Source of the DNA: Nocardioides massiliensis
GTDB taxonomy: Bacteria > Actinomycetota > Actinomycetes > Propionibacteriales > Nocardioidaceae
DNA: 64,000 bases
Direction of reading: 5' to 3'
Assembly: GCF_030811215.1 (NCBI RefSeq)
Contig: NZ_JAUSQM010000001.1
Span: forward strand, 1,364,001 to 1,428,000
Made by a program: the position numbers and the translations under genes. Positions 8,527 to 16,425 of the stretch are shown one piece after another; position 1 is the stretch's first letter, and each line of letters opens with the position of its first letter. The notes under the pieces are model-generated. The model did no database searches, was not told the DNA's origin, and worked only from the letters and a program-made list of their open reading frames with translations.

Positions 8527-10794
8527 GTGTCCGCCGCCACTGGGCTGCCTGGCGACAGGGCCGCCCACACTCCCGCGTACGGCGCCGTCGACCTCACGAC
8601 GTGTGACACCGAACCGATCCACATCCCGGGCGCGGTCCAGCCGCACGGCCTGCTGCTCGCCGTCGACGACGACCTGTGCGTCGTCGTGGTGTCGGCCAAC
8701 TCCGGCCGGCTGATCGGCCAGGAGCCCGACGAGGTCGTGGGCCGGCAGCTGGCCGACGTCATCGGCCCCCTCGCCTCGCGCTCGGTGCAGCTGCTCGCGG
8801 AGTCCGAGGACTTCTACGAGCCCGTGCGGCTCGCCCTGACGTGCCCCGGCGGGGAGTTCGCCGCCGGTGAGGTCGACGTGATCCTGCACCGCGTCGGCGA
8901 CCGCATCATCGTCGAGATCGAGCCGCGCGCCGGCGTCGCGCCGCTGCGTCCGGTGTCCTACCGTTCCGCGCGCGGCGCGGTGCTGCGACTGACCGAGGCG
9001 TCCACCGTCGACGGCTTGATCAAGCGGCTCGCGGCGGAGATCCGCGCGGTCAACGGCTTCGACCGGGTGATGGTCTACCGCTTCGACAAGGACTGGAACG
9101 GCGAGGTCGTTGCGGAGGAGAAGCGCGAGGACCTCAACTCCTTCCTCGGGCTGCACTACCCGGCCTCCGACATCCCGGCCCAGGCTCGACGGCTCTACAC
9201 GACGAACTGGACCCGGCTGATCGTCGACATCGGCTACGAGCCCGTGCCGCTGCACCCGGTCCTCGACCCCGGCACCGGGGCGCCGCTGGACCAGTCCCAC
9301 GGGGTGCTGCGCAGCGTGTCGCCGATCCACATCGAGTACCTCCAGAACATGGGCGTCACCGCCTCGATGTCGGTCTCCCTGATCGTCGGCGGCCAGCTAT
9401 GGGGTCTGGTGGCGTGCCACCACTACTCCGGTCCCCACCGCCCGTCGCTCGACGCCCGCTCGGCGGCGGAGTTCCTCGGCCAGAGCGCCTCCGCGCTGCT
9501 CACCGACCGGTTGCGCGCCGACGCCGAGCAGGCCGGCAACCGCGCCAACGCCGTCGTCTCCGCGATCATCGCCGACATCGCCGACGACCCGCAGGAGGTC
9601 ACCGAGGCCCTGTTGCACCACCCCAAGCTGCTCGACCTCTTCGACGCCGGTGGAGCCGCCGCGATGGTCGACGGGAGGCTGCGGACCGTCGGCCACGTCC
9701 CGGACGCCGACGTGCTCGCACGCATCGCCGACCTGCTCTACGACCCTGAGGAGCCGGTGACGGCCAGCGACGCCGTCGCCCGGCTCGACCCCTCCCTGGC
9801 CGCCGCCTCGCCGGTGATGTGCGGCGCGCTGCGCATCGGCCACGACGTCGACCGGTGGCTGCTGCTCGTGCGCCCCGAGATCCTGCGCGTCGTCGACTGG
9901 GGCGGCGACCCGCGCAACAAAGCGCTGGCGCTGGCCGAGGGGCCCGACGTACGCCTCAGCCCGCGCAAGTCCTTCGAGAAGTGGCAGCAGGAGGTCCGCG
10001 GCAGCGCCCAGCCATGGGAGGAGTGGCACCTCGAAGCAGCGCGTGCGCTCGACACGGGGGCGGGGGCCGCGGAGGTACGCCGCAGCCAGGGCCAGGTCCG
10101 CATCGCCGAGTCGCTGCAGCGCTCCGTGGTGCCCGAGATCGCCTCGGCCCACGACGGCATCGACATCGCGGGCTACTACCGGCCGGCCGCGGGGGGTCAG
10201 CTCGGCGGCGACTGGTGGGACACCATGGCCCTCGACGACGGCCGGGTCGCCGTGATCATCGGCGACGTCTCCGGCCACGGGGTGCGCGCGGCGACGGCGA
10301 TGACCCAGGTGCGGATGGCGCTGCGCGCCTACCTCATCGAGGGCCGCCCCGTCGCGGAGTGCCTCGACAGCCTCGACGCCGTGGTCACCCGGTTGCTCGA
10401 CGGCCACACCGCCACCGTGCTCGTCGCCGTGGTCGACATCCGCACCCGGCGCGTCGAGCTGGCCAGCGCCGGCCATCTGCCGCCGCTGCTGGTCGGCCCC
10501 CTCGGCGGCCGGTCGCTGGAGCTCAACGGTCGCCCGTTGCTCGGTGTCGGCGTACCCGCCGGCCGCTCCGAGGTCGTCGAGCTGTCGTCGGAGGACGTGC
10601 TCGTGCTCTACACCGACGGCATCGTCGAGGAGCGGCGTACGCCGATCGACGAGTCCATCGACCAGGCGATCCGGCGCGCCGGCGCCGGCCCCGGCCCCGA
10701 CCAGTCGCTCGAGGCCTGGCTCGACCGGTTCCTCGCCGGCGGCGGCGTCGACCTCACCGACGACCGCACCGCTGTCGCCGTCCGCATCCCCTGA
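8527..10794 (+). CDS. Bacteriophytochrome photosensor fused to PP2C/SpoIIE phosphatase
   Basis: Predicted red/far-red light sensor whose output is a serine phosphatase rather than a histidine kinase; 755 residues. The photosensory part is PAS (about 15-125), GAF (about 140-310) and PHY (about 320-500). Cys26 in TTCDTEPIHIPG is the expected biliverdin attachment site; YPASDIP with Asp215, His268 in SPIHIEYLQNMGV, WGGDP from 458 and the PHY-tongue motif PRKSF at 479-483 are all present. The C-terminal module (about 530-755) carries GGDWWD (Asp562), GDVSGHG (Asp580) and LYTDGIVEER (Asp697), which should bind metal. The chosen GTG at 8527 follows GGAGAGGAG; a GTG 12 codons earlier lacks this. No heme oxygenase, anti-sigma or STAS gene is nearby, so partners lie elsewhere. 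SpoIIE-type outputs typically dephosphorylate anti-anti-sigma factors. Confidence 0.9.
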   Translation: MSAATGLPGDRAAHTPAYGAVDLTTCDTEPIHIPGAVQPHGLLLAVDDDLCVVVVSANSGRLIGQEPDEVVGRQLADVIGPLASRSVQLLAESEDFYEPVRLALTCPGGEFAAGEVDVILHRVGDRIIVEIEPRAGVAPLRPVSYRSARGAVLRLTEASTVDGLIKRLAAEIRAVNGFDRVMVYRFDKDWNGEVVAEEKREDLNSFLGLHYPASDIPAQARRLYTTNWTRLIVDIGYEPVPLHPVLDPGTGAPLDQSHGVLRSVSPIHIEYLQNMGVTASMSVSLIVGGQLWGLVACHHYSGPHRPSLDARSAAEFLGQSASALLTDRLRADAEQAGNRANAVVSAIIADIADDPQEVTEALLHHPKLLDLFDAGGAAAMVDGRLRTVGHVPDADVLARIADLLYDPEEPVTASDAVARLDPSLAAASPVMCGALRIGHDVDRWLLLVRPEILRVVDWGGDPRNKALALAEGPDVRLSPRKSFEKWQQEVRGSAQPWEEWHLEAARALDTGAGAAEVRRSQGQVRIAESLQRSVVPEIASAHDGIDIAGYYRPAAGGQLGGDWWDTMALDDGRVAVIIGDVSGHGVRAATAMTQVRMALRAYLIEGRPVAECLDSLDAVVTRLLDGHTATVLVAVVDIRTRRVELASAGHLPPLLVGPLGGRSLELNGRPLLGVGVPAGRSEVVELSSEDVLVLYTDGIVEERRTPIDESIDQAIRRAGAGPGPDQSLEAWLDRFLAGGGVDLTDDRTAVAVRIP

Positions 10795-10827
10795 CGGCCC
10801 CTCCGGCCGCTGCCCCTGCGTCCTGGA

Positions 10828-10862
10828 CGAGGATCGCAGGCATCACGTGACTGGGATCCTCG
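10828..10862. repeat. Downstream palindrome of the first AbiEi/DUF559-like gene
   Basis: A 35-bp imperfect palindrome with outer arms CGAGGATC and GATCCTCG, 12 bases past the stop of the minus-strand gene. Its reverse complement matches the upstream copy at 11896-11930 at 30 of 35 positions; both copies are also followed on the + strand by CTGGGA one base later. Confidence 0.75.
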
Positions 10863-10874
10863 TCTGGGATGCAG

Positions 10875-11828
10875 TCACGCGCTCTGCCGTACGGCGCACT
10901 CCGGCCCGCACGCGGTCGCGCGGCCGGTCCAGCCCGCCCGACGGAGCAGCACGCCGAGCCGAGCGGCTGTCCAGCACGCCTTGTCGAACACCTGGCCGTA
11001 GGTGAGCCGGACGGTGCTGAGCCCGTCGACGGCCGCGTCGAGGTCTCGGTCGTGCGCCGCCTCCCACGCCGCGGCGTCGTCGTGATGGGTGCGGCCGTCG
11101 AGCTCGATCACCAGGGAGCCCGCCAGCAGGTCGCGGAAGATCCGCTGTCCGCTCGCCGCCGCGCGCACCTGCCGATCACCGCGCGGCAGTCCGTGTGGGC
11201 GTTCGACGTTCACGAGGTAACCGTGCTCGAGGACCGAGTGCGTGCCGAGCGCCAGATCACCGAGGAGGCGCTCGAGCCAGCGCCGGTCGGGCATCCGCGG
11301 ACGTGCCTTGAGTGCATGCTGGAGCCGGACCGCCGTGGTTCGCCGCGCCTGGATCCCGCCGGTGAGCTCATCGATCACCGCCTGTCGCGAGCGCCGGTCC
11401 GCCACCACGTCGAGGACTGCCTCCTCGTAGCGCACCCGGGGTGGGCTGCGGTTCCAGCGCACGATCGCGTCCAGTCGCGTCGAGCGATGGACGCAGACTC
11501 CGGGTCGGTCACTGACGTTGCGCTCCGCGGCGACCACGACGTGGATCAGCTCCTCGGCGCTGTCGCGACGCCCGGGGCCGTCATCGGCGCGAAGCGCGGA
11601 GCGACCGGCGAGGGCCGCGGGCCAGACCAGCAGGACCCCGCCCCAAGCGCGCTGCAACCAGGACGGCTCACCCGTGTGGGCGACGAACACCCCGGGATGC
11701 AGCGGAGTCAGGTCGCGCCGGCGCACGGCACGGCGTACGTCGTTGTCGTCCCACCCGAGCTCGCGCAGTTGTCGACGTGCGACGACCTGCGCCTGGTCAC
11801 CGAGCAAGGCCTTGACCGCATCGTCCAT
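10875..11828 (-). CDS. AbiEi-like HTH plus DUF559-like (Vsr-type fold) nuclease-domain protein
   Basis: 317-residue protein of unknown role. The N-terminus (about 1-55) resembles the winged helix of AbiEi-type antitoxins: VVARRQLRELGWDDNDVRRA, then DLTPLHPGVFVAHTG. The C-terminal third resembles DUF559, a PD-(D/E)XK-like fold related to very-short-patch repair nucleases: VIELDGRTHHDDAAAWEA followed by DRDLDAAVDGLSTVRLTYGQV, with Glu/Asp residues placed as in that superfamily. No AbiEii-type toxin partner is adjacent. The gene stands between purine genes, opposite in direction, and is bracketed by two copies of one palindrome. A second gene of the same design lies at 35521-36507. Orphan AbiEi/DUF559 genes are frequent in Nocardioides; the nuclease activity is an inference. 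Confidence 0.8.
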   Translation of the reverse strand: MDDAVKALLGDQAQVVARRQLRELGWDDNDVRRAVRRRDLTPLHPGVFVAHTGEPSWLQRAWGGVLLVWPAALAGRSALRADDGPGRRDSAEELIHVVVAAERNVSDRPGVCVHRSTRLDAIVRWNRSPPRVRYEEAVLDVVADRRSRQAVIDELTGGIQARRTTAVRLQHALKARPRMPDRRWLERLLGDLALGTHSVLEHGYLVNVERPHGLPRGDRQVRAAASGQRIFRDLLAGSLVIELDGRTHHDDAAAWEAAHDRDLDAAVDGLSTVRLTYGQVFDKACWTAARLGVLLRRAGWTGRATACGPECAVRQSA

Positions 11829-11895
11829 CGGCTCAGGATCGCGGCTCTCCCGGGATCCCGCTGAACGCCTGTGGACAACCCGGGTGCGCCCCAGC

Positions 11896-11930
11896 CGAGG
11901 ATTCCAGTCACCCCATGACTGCGATCCTCG
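11896..11930. repeat. Upstream palindrome of the first AbiEi/DUF559-like gene
   Basis: A 35-bp palindrome with arms CGAGGAT and ATCCTCG plus inner AGTCA/TGACT symmetry, 67 bases before the ATG of the minus-strand gene. It lies 35 bases before the purC -10 box, so it may be a shared operator, or the end of a small mobile unit. Confidence 0.75.
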
Positions 11931-11965
11931 ACTGGGAGCCCATGAGCCGGGGCAGGGCGCCGCAC

Positions 11966-11971
11966 TAGGCT
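11966..11971 (+). promoter_or_regulatory. purC: -10 box of purC (leaderless)
   Basis: TAGGCT ends six bases before the purC GTG, the same hexamer as upstream of purD. No Shine-Dalgarno sequence is present, in keeping with a leaderless message. Confidence 0.5.
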
Positions 11972-11977
11972 GGCGCG

Positions 11978-12868
11978 GTGAGCATTCCCGCGGCCCCCGC
12001 GCTGCCTGGCGCCGAGCACGTCCACTCCGGCAAGGTGCGCGACCTCTACCGCCTGACCGAGGGGCCGCACGCCGGCAGCTTCCTCATGGTGGCCAGCGAC
12101 CGGATCTCGGCGTTCGACTTCATCCTCGACACGACGATCCCCGACAAGGGCGCGATCCTGACCCGGATGTCGCTGTGGTGGTTCGACCAGCTGGCCGACC
12201 TCGTGCCACACCACGTCCTGTCCACCGACGTGCCGGACGCGGTGCGCGGACGGGCGGTGGTGTGCCGACCGTTGGAGATGTTCCCGGTCGAGTGCGTGGC
12301 CCGCGGCTACCTCACCGGCTCGGGGCTGAGCGACTACCGCGCGAGCGGCGAGGTGTGCGGCGTACCCCTGCCGGCGGGGCTCGAGGACGGGTCGCGGCTG
12401 CCCGAGCCGATCTTCACGCCGGCGACGAAGGCGGCGTTCGGCGACCACGACGAGAACGTGTCGTTCGCGGCGGTCGTCGACACCATCGGGGCAGAGGACG
12501 CCGAGCGGCTGCGGGAGCTGACCTTGGCCGTCTACGCCCGCGCGGAGTCGATCGCCCGCGACCGCGGCATCATCCTGGCGGACACGAAGCTGGAGTTCGG
12601 GCTGGTGCCCGGCACCCGCGACGTCGTCCTCGGCGACGAGGTCCTCACACCGGACTCGTCGCGCTTCTGGCCGGCCGACGACTGGCAGCCGGGCCGGACC
12701 CAGCCGTCGTACGACAAGCAGATCGTGCGCAACTGGCTCTTGTCGCCCGAGTCGGGCTGGGACCGCTCCTCCGACGCCCCGCCTCCGCCGCTGCCGCCCG
12801 AGGTCGTGGAGCGCACCCGGAGCAGGTACGTCGAGGCCTACGAGCGCCTGACCGGCGAGACGTTCTGA
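11978..12868 (+). CDS. purC: SAICAR synthetase (phosphoribosylaminoimidazole-succinocarboxamide synthase)
   Basis: Joins aspartate to CAIR with ATP to give SAICAR, the substrate of purB. The 296-residue product is of the longer PurC type. Diagnostic segments are HSGKVRDLYRL near residue 14, VASDRISAFDFIL near 38, ECVARGYLTGSG near 107 and LADTKLEFGLVPGTRDVVLGDEVLTPDSSRFW near 195, covering the ATP- and CAIR-binding regions. The GTG at 11978 follows a -10 box by six bases. Its stop codon overlaps the ATG of the next gene by one base (TGATG), so the SRPBCC protein is probably translated from the same message. It is separated from purA-purD-purB by the phytochrome and the DUF559-like gene. Confidence 0.97.
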   Translation: MSIPAAPALPGAEHVHSGKVRDLYRLTEGPHAGSFLMVASDRISAFDFILDTTIPDKGAILTRMSLWWFDQLADLVPHHVLSTDVPDAVRGRAVVCRPLEMFPVECVARGYLTGSGLSDYRASGEVCGVPLPAGLEDGSRLPEPIFTPATKAAFGDHDENVSFAAVVDTIGAEDAERLRELTLAVYARAESIARDRGIILADTKLEFGLVPGTRDVVLGDEVLTPDSSRFWPADDWQPGRTQPSYDKQIVRNWLLSPESGWDRSSDAPPPPLPPEVVERTRSRYVEAYERLTGETF

Positions 12869-13296
12869 TGCCGTCCGGGTCGCTGGTCATCGGGGCACCG
12901 CTGGTCGAGGTGTTCGACTTCCTCAGCACGCCCGCCTGTCGGCCCGAGTGGCAGTCGAGCCTGCGTCGGGTCGAGGATGTCGCGCCCGCCGAGCCCGGGG
13001 TCGGGCAGAGCTGGATCGACGTCACCGCCGCCGGCGTACGCCCCCGCATGGAGACCACCGAGCACGTCCCGCCCACCCGCTGGGCCGAGCGTGGCACGTG
13101 GGGACCGTTCGCCGCGTGGTTGCGGCTCGACCTCGCGCCCACCGACGGTGGCACCGAGGTCCGGTGGGAGCTCGACCTGACCGCCACCGGCCCGGCCGGC
13201 GTTCTCGCCCGGGTCCTGAAGCAGGCTGCCCCGCTCGCCGTCGCCTCCGACCTGCGCCGGGCCGCGCGGCTGCTGGAGACTCGGCAGACGCGCTAG
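12868..13296 (+). CDS. SRPBCC (polyketide cyclase/START-like) family protein
   Basis: Small soluble protein of 142 residues likely to form a helix-grip fold with a hydrophobic cavity for a lipid-like ligand. Visible features are IGAPLVEVFDFLSTPACRPEWQSSLRRVEDV at the N-terminus, GVGQSWIDVTAAGVRPRMETTEHVPPTRWAERGT in the middle and a C-terminal helix VASDLRRAARLLETRQ, the order expected for SRPBCC proteins. It starts at the ATG overlapping the purC stop by one base, so it is translationally coupled to purC, although no purine-related function is known for the family. The ligand is unknown. Confidence 0.8.
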   Translation: MPSGSLVIGAPLVEVFDFLSTPACRPEWQSSLRRVEDVAPAEPGVGQSWIDVTAAGVRPRMETTEHVPPTRWAERGTWGPFAAWLRLDLAPTDGGTEVRWELDLTATGPAGVLARVLKQAAPLAVASDLRRAARLLETRQTR

Positions 13297-13344
13297 GTTC
13301 TAGTCACACCTACTGCCCAGTCACCCCACCCGCTCGGAGGAACC

Positions 13345-14901
13345 GTGGCCAACCTCGCCGCCCTGCTGGAGAACAGCGCAGAGAAGTACGCCGACCGCGA
13401 CGCCGTCGTCTTCGGCGACACCCGGTTGAGCTACGCGCTGCTGAACATGCTCGCCAACCAGCTCGCGGGTTATCTCACCTCGGCGGGCATCAAGCCCGGC
13501 GACAAGGTCGCGCTGTCGTGCCCCAACGTGCCGTACTTCTCCATCGTCTACTTCGGCATCCTCAAGGCAGGCGCCGTGGTGGTCCCGCTCAACGTCCTGC
13601 TCAAGGGCCGCGAGATCGCCTACCACCTCGACGACTCCGACGCGAAGGCCTACTTCTGCTTCGAGGGCACCCCCGACCTGCCCATGGGCACCGAGGGTCA
13701 CAAGGGGTTCACCCAGACCGAGACCTGCGAGACCTTCGTGGTCATCACCGCCGACCCGGCCGGCGCCTCGCCGATCGACGGCGTGCAGACGCTCTTCGGT
13801 GTCATGGGCGGGCAGGCCGGTGAGTACGACACCGTGCAGACCGACGACGACGACACCGCCGTCATCCTCTACACCTCCGGCACCACCGGCCAGCCCAAGG
13901 GCGCCGAGCTGCGGCACCGCAACATGCGCGACAACGCGCTGCTCGGCGAGGCGCTCTTCGGTGCCGACGCCGACAACCCCGACACCTACCTGTGCGTGCT
14001 GCCGTTGTTCCACTCCTTCGGCCAGACCGTCATCCAGAACGGCGCCTTCGCGTACGGCGGCACCGTGGTGATGCTGCCGCGCTTCGAGCCGCAGCCGGCG
14101 CTGGACCTGATGCTGAAGGAGAAGGTCACCTTCTTCGCCGGTGTCCCGACGATGTACTGGGGTCTGCTCGGCGCGCTCGAGGAGGGCGTCGACGTCGCCT
14201 CCATCAAGGAGAACCTGCGCGTGGCCGCAGCCGGTGGCGCGGCGCTGCCCGGCGAGGTGCACCGCGAGTTCGAGCACCGCTTCGGCATCACCATCCTCGA
14301 GGGCTACGGCCTGTCCGAGACCAGCCCCGTCGCGTCGTTCTCCCCGCTCGGCAAGGAGGTGCGGGTCGGCACGATCGGCACGGCAGTGCCGGGCGTCGAG
14401 ATGAAGCTGATCGACGCGGAGTGGAACGATGTCGACACCAGCGACCCGTCCGCCATCGGCGAGATCGCGATCAAGGGTCACAACATCATGAAGGGCTACT
14501 ACGGCCGCCCGGAGGCGACCGAGGAGGTCCTCAAGGACGGCTGGTTCCGCACCGGTGACCTCGCGACGGTCGACGCCGACGGCTACTTCACGATCGTCGA
14601 CCGCGCCAAGGACATGATCATCCGCGGCGGCTTCAACGTGTATCCGCGCGAGCTCGAGGAGGTGCTGATGACCCACCCCGACGTCTCGTTGGTCGCGGTC
14701 ATCGGCGTCCCCCACGACTCGCACGGCGAGGAGATCAAGGCGGTCGTCGTGCCCCGCCCGGGAGCCACGGTCGACCCCGACGAGCTCGTCGCCTGGGGCA
14801 AGGAGCAGTTCGCGGCCTACAAGTACCCCCGCATCGTCGAGGTCGTCTCCGAGCTGCCCATGACCAGCACCGGCAAGATCCTCAAGCGCGAGCTCAGCTA
14901 G
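13345..14901 (+). CDS. Long-chain-fatty-acid-CoA ligase (AMP-forming)
   Basis: Activates a carboxylic acid, most likely a fatty acid, to its acyl-CoA through an acyl-adenylate. The 518-residue protein has the full ANL-superfamily motif set: ILYTSGTTGQPKGAEL near residue 175 (P-loop), YGLSETSP near 322, GWFRTGDLATVDADGYF near 400, and RAKDMIIRGGFNVYPRELEE near 420. The catalytic lysine is expected in the C-terminal TSTGKILKREL. The GTG at 13345 follows GGAGGAA at good spacing. It sits between the purC unit and purSQ without overlap and is probably transcribed separately. Chain-length preference cannot be deduced. Confidence 0.92.
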   Translation: MANLAALLENSAEKYADRDAVVFGDTRLSYALLNMLANQLAGYLTSAGIKPGDKVALSCPNVPYFSIVYFGILKAGAVVVPLNVLLKGREIAYHLDDSDAKAYFCFEGTPDLPMGTEGHKGFTQTETCETFVVITADPAGASPIDGVQTLFGVMGGQAGEYDTVQTDDDDTAVILYTSGTTGQPKGAELRHRNMRDNALLGEALFGADADNPDTYLCVLPLFHSFGQTVIQNGAFAYGGTVVMLPRFEPQPALDLMLKEKVTFFAGVPTMYWGLLGALEEGVDVASIKENLRVAAAGGAALPGEVHREFEHRFGITILEGYGLSETSPVASFSPLGKEVRVGTIGTAVPGVEMKLIDAEWNDVDTSDPSAIGEIAIKGHNIMKGYYGRPEATEEVLKDGWFRTGDLATVDADGYFTIVDRAKDMIIRGGFNVYPRELEEVLMTHPDVSLVAVIGVPHDSHGEEIKAVVVPRPGATVDPDELVAWGKEQFAAYKYPRIVEVVSELPMTSTGKILKRELS

Positions 14902-14951
14902 GCACGCCCTAGACTGGTCGGGTCTGGTCCGCCGCACCTCCAGGAGTCCTA

Positions 14952-15194
14952 GTGGCCCGCGTCGTCGTCGACGTCATGCTCAAGTCCGAGATCCTCGACC
15001 CGCAGGGCAAGGCCGTCCACGGCGCACTGCACCGGCTGGGGTTCACCGACGTCACCGACGTCCGGCAGGGCAAGCGCTTCGAGCTCGAGGTCGACGGTGA
15101 GCTCACCGACGACAAGCTCGCGAAGGTCGAGGAGCTGGCCGGGTCGCTGCTGGCCAACCCGGTGATCGAGGACTTCACGGTGACGCCGGCATGA
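14952..15194 (+). CDS. purS: FGAM synthase subunit PurS
   Basis: Small structural subunit of formylglycinamidine ribonucleotide synthase. It bridges the glutaminase PurQ and the synthetase PurL and helps channel ammonia. The 80-residue protein has the expected length and pattern: [40 protein letters not shown] and [20 protein letters not shown]. The GTG at 14952 follows a GGAG in CCAGGAGTCCTA. Its stop overlaps the purQ ATG by four bases (ATGA), so the two are translationally coupled. Unlike the common purS-purQ-purL order, purL lies 4.6 kb downstream. Confidence 0.96.
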   Translation: MARVVVDVMLKSEILDPQGKAVHGALHRLGFTDVTDVRQGKRFELEVDGELTDDKLAKVEELAGSLLANPVIEDFTVTPA

Positions 15195-15859
15195 GGATCG
15201 GTGTCGTCACCTTCCCGGGCTCGCTCGACGACGTCGACGCGGCCCGCGCCGTCACGCTCGCCGGCGGGGAGCCGGTCGCGCTGTGGCACGGCGACCACGA
15301 CCTCCAGGGCGTGGACGCGGTGATCCTGCCGGGCGGCTTCTCCTACGGCGACTACCTGCGCTGCGGCGCCATCTCCCGCTTCTCCCCGGTGATGACCGAG
15401 GTCATCGAGGGTGCCGCCAAGGGTCTGCCGGTCCTGGGCATCTGCAACGGCTTCCAGATCCTCTGCGAGTCGCACCTGCTGCCCGGCGCTCTGATCCGCA
15501 ACCACCACCGCAAGTTCGCCTGTGTCGACCAGCGGCTGCGCATCGAGAACGCGTCGACCGCGTGGACGGCGTCGTACGACGAGGGGCAGGAGGTGACGAT
15601 CGTGCTCAAGAACGGCGAGGGCAGCTTCGTCGCCGACGAGGACACCCTCGACCGGCTTGAGGGCGAGGGCCGGGTCGTGGCGCGCTACCTCGGCAAGGAC
15701 CCCAACGGGTCGCTGCGCGCGATCGCCGGCATCACCAACGAGGCCGGCAATGTCGTCGGGCTGATGCCGCACCCCGAGCACGCGGTCGAGGACCTCTGCG
15801 GTCCCGGCACCGACGGGCTCGGGTTCTTCACCAGCGTGCTGCAGCGCGTCCTGGTCTGA
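15191..15859 (+). CDS. purQ: FGAM synthase glutaminase subunit PurQ
   Basis: Class I glutamine amidotransferase that supplies ammonia to PurL in the fourth step of IMP synthesis. In the 222-residue sequence the nucleophile cysteine is in [11 protein letters not shown] (near residue 84) and the catalytic His-x-Glu is in [11 protein letters not shown] near the C-terminus. The N-terminus [20 protein letters not shown] and [18 protein letters not shown] are typical of PurQ rather than other amidotransferases. It overlaps purS by four bases and is followed 13 bases past its stop by the converging MazF-like gene. Confidence 0.97.
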   Translation: MRIGVVTFPGSLDDVDAARAVTLAGGEPVALWHGDHDLQGVDAVILPGGFSYGDYLRCGAISRFSPVMTEVIEGAAKGLPVLGICNGFQILCESHLLPGALIRNHHRKFACVDQRLRIENASTAWTASYDEGQEVTIVLKNGEGSFVADEDTLDRLEGEGRVVARYLGKDPNGSLRAIAGITNEAGNVVGLMPHPEHAVEDLCGPGTDGLGFFTSVLQRVLV

Positions 15860-15872
15860 CGCGTTCTGGGGG

Positions 15873-16187
15873 TCAGCCCAGGAGAGGTAGCTCGAGGTCG
15901 TAGGCGAGCACGATGGCGCGCGCCAGCTCCGCCTCCTGGCTGTCGGTGAGGCGCCCGACGGTGCGACCGAGGGCGCTCACCGGGACGGTGAGGACGTTGT
16001 CCAACGCAACGACGCAGTCGTGGTCGAATCCGTTGGCAGGGCCGAGCCGGACCTCGCTGGAGAGGCCCTTGATCGTCGAGGTGATGGGCGCGATCGTCAC
16101 CTTGGTCATCGCTGCGCGGGCAGCCGCGCGCGTCAGGATGAGTGCCGGGCGTGTCTTGTCCAGCCGCGCCAGGCAGATCTCGCGCAT
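15873..16187 (-). CDS. MazF/PemK-like toxin
   Basis: Predicted endoribonuclease toxin of 104 residues. The sequence MREICLARLDKTRPALILTR places the conserved arginine/proline strand of the MazF SH3-like barrel at the start; VTIAPITSTIKGLSSEVRLG and HDCVVALDNVLTVPVSALGRTVGRLTD follow the family closely. The ATG at 16187 is four bases after the stop of the upstream ribbon-helix-helix gene, the standard antitoxin-first order. Toxicity is not testable from sequence, but the RNA-binding/catalytic Arg and the TST segment are intact. It converges on purQ. Confidence 0.85.
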   Translation of the reverse strand: MREICLARLDKTRPALILTRAAARAAMTKVTIAPITSTIKGLSSEVRLGPANGFDHDCVVALDNVLTVPVSALGRTVGRLTDSQEAELARAIVLAYDLELPLLG

Positions 16188-16191
16188 GCTC

Positions 16192-16425
16192 TCACTCCTC
16201 GAGCGCGACGTGCGTGGCGGTCCACGCGACCAGGTCGTCGAGGTCGTCCTCGGTGCCCTGGGCACGCAGGAGCTCCGCGTCGTGCTCGGCGACCAGCCGC
16301 CGCATCTCGCGTTCGAGCGCGGACGTGACGAGGGCGGCTCGACTGGGGGCCTTGCCGGCGGCCACGGCCCGGTCGAGGAAGGCCACCATCTCGTCGGGGA
16401 GGCGCACGGCGATCTGCGTACTCAC
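16192..16425 (-). CDS. Ribbon-helix-helix antitoxin paired with the MazF-like toxin
   Basis: 77-residue antitoxin candidate. STQIAVRLPDEMVAFLDRAV forms the N-terminal beta strand and first helix of a ribbon-helix-helix DNA-binding fold, and SRAALVTSALEREMRRL the second helix. The acidic C-terminal tail would wrap the toxin. The GTG start at 16423-16425 overlaps the stop of the upstream acyltransferase gene by four bases (GTGA), and a GGATGAGG ribosome binding site lies inside that gene. A perfect palindrome at 16441-16467, also inside the upstream gene, is a plausible operator for autoregulation. Confidence 0.82.
   Translation of the reverse strand: MSTQIAVRLPDEMVAFLDRAVAAGKAPSRAALVTSALEREMRRLVAEHDAELLRAQGTEDDLDDLVAWTATHVALEE

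Noticed and set aside
10875-11828. Complete AbiE-type toxin-antitoxin system
   Set aside because: No nucleotidyltransferase (AbiEii) gene lies on either side; only an AbiEi-like N-terminus is present.
13345-14901. Purine-linked role for the acyl-CoA ligase
   Set aside because: It lies between purine genes, but all motifs are those of fatty-acid ligases and it has its own ribosome binding site and spacing.
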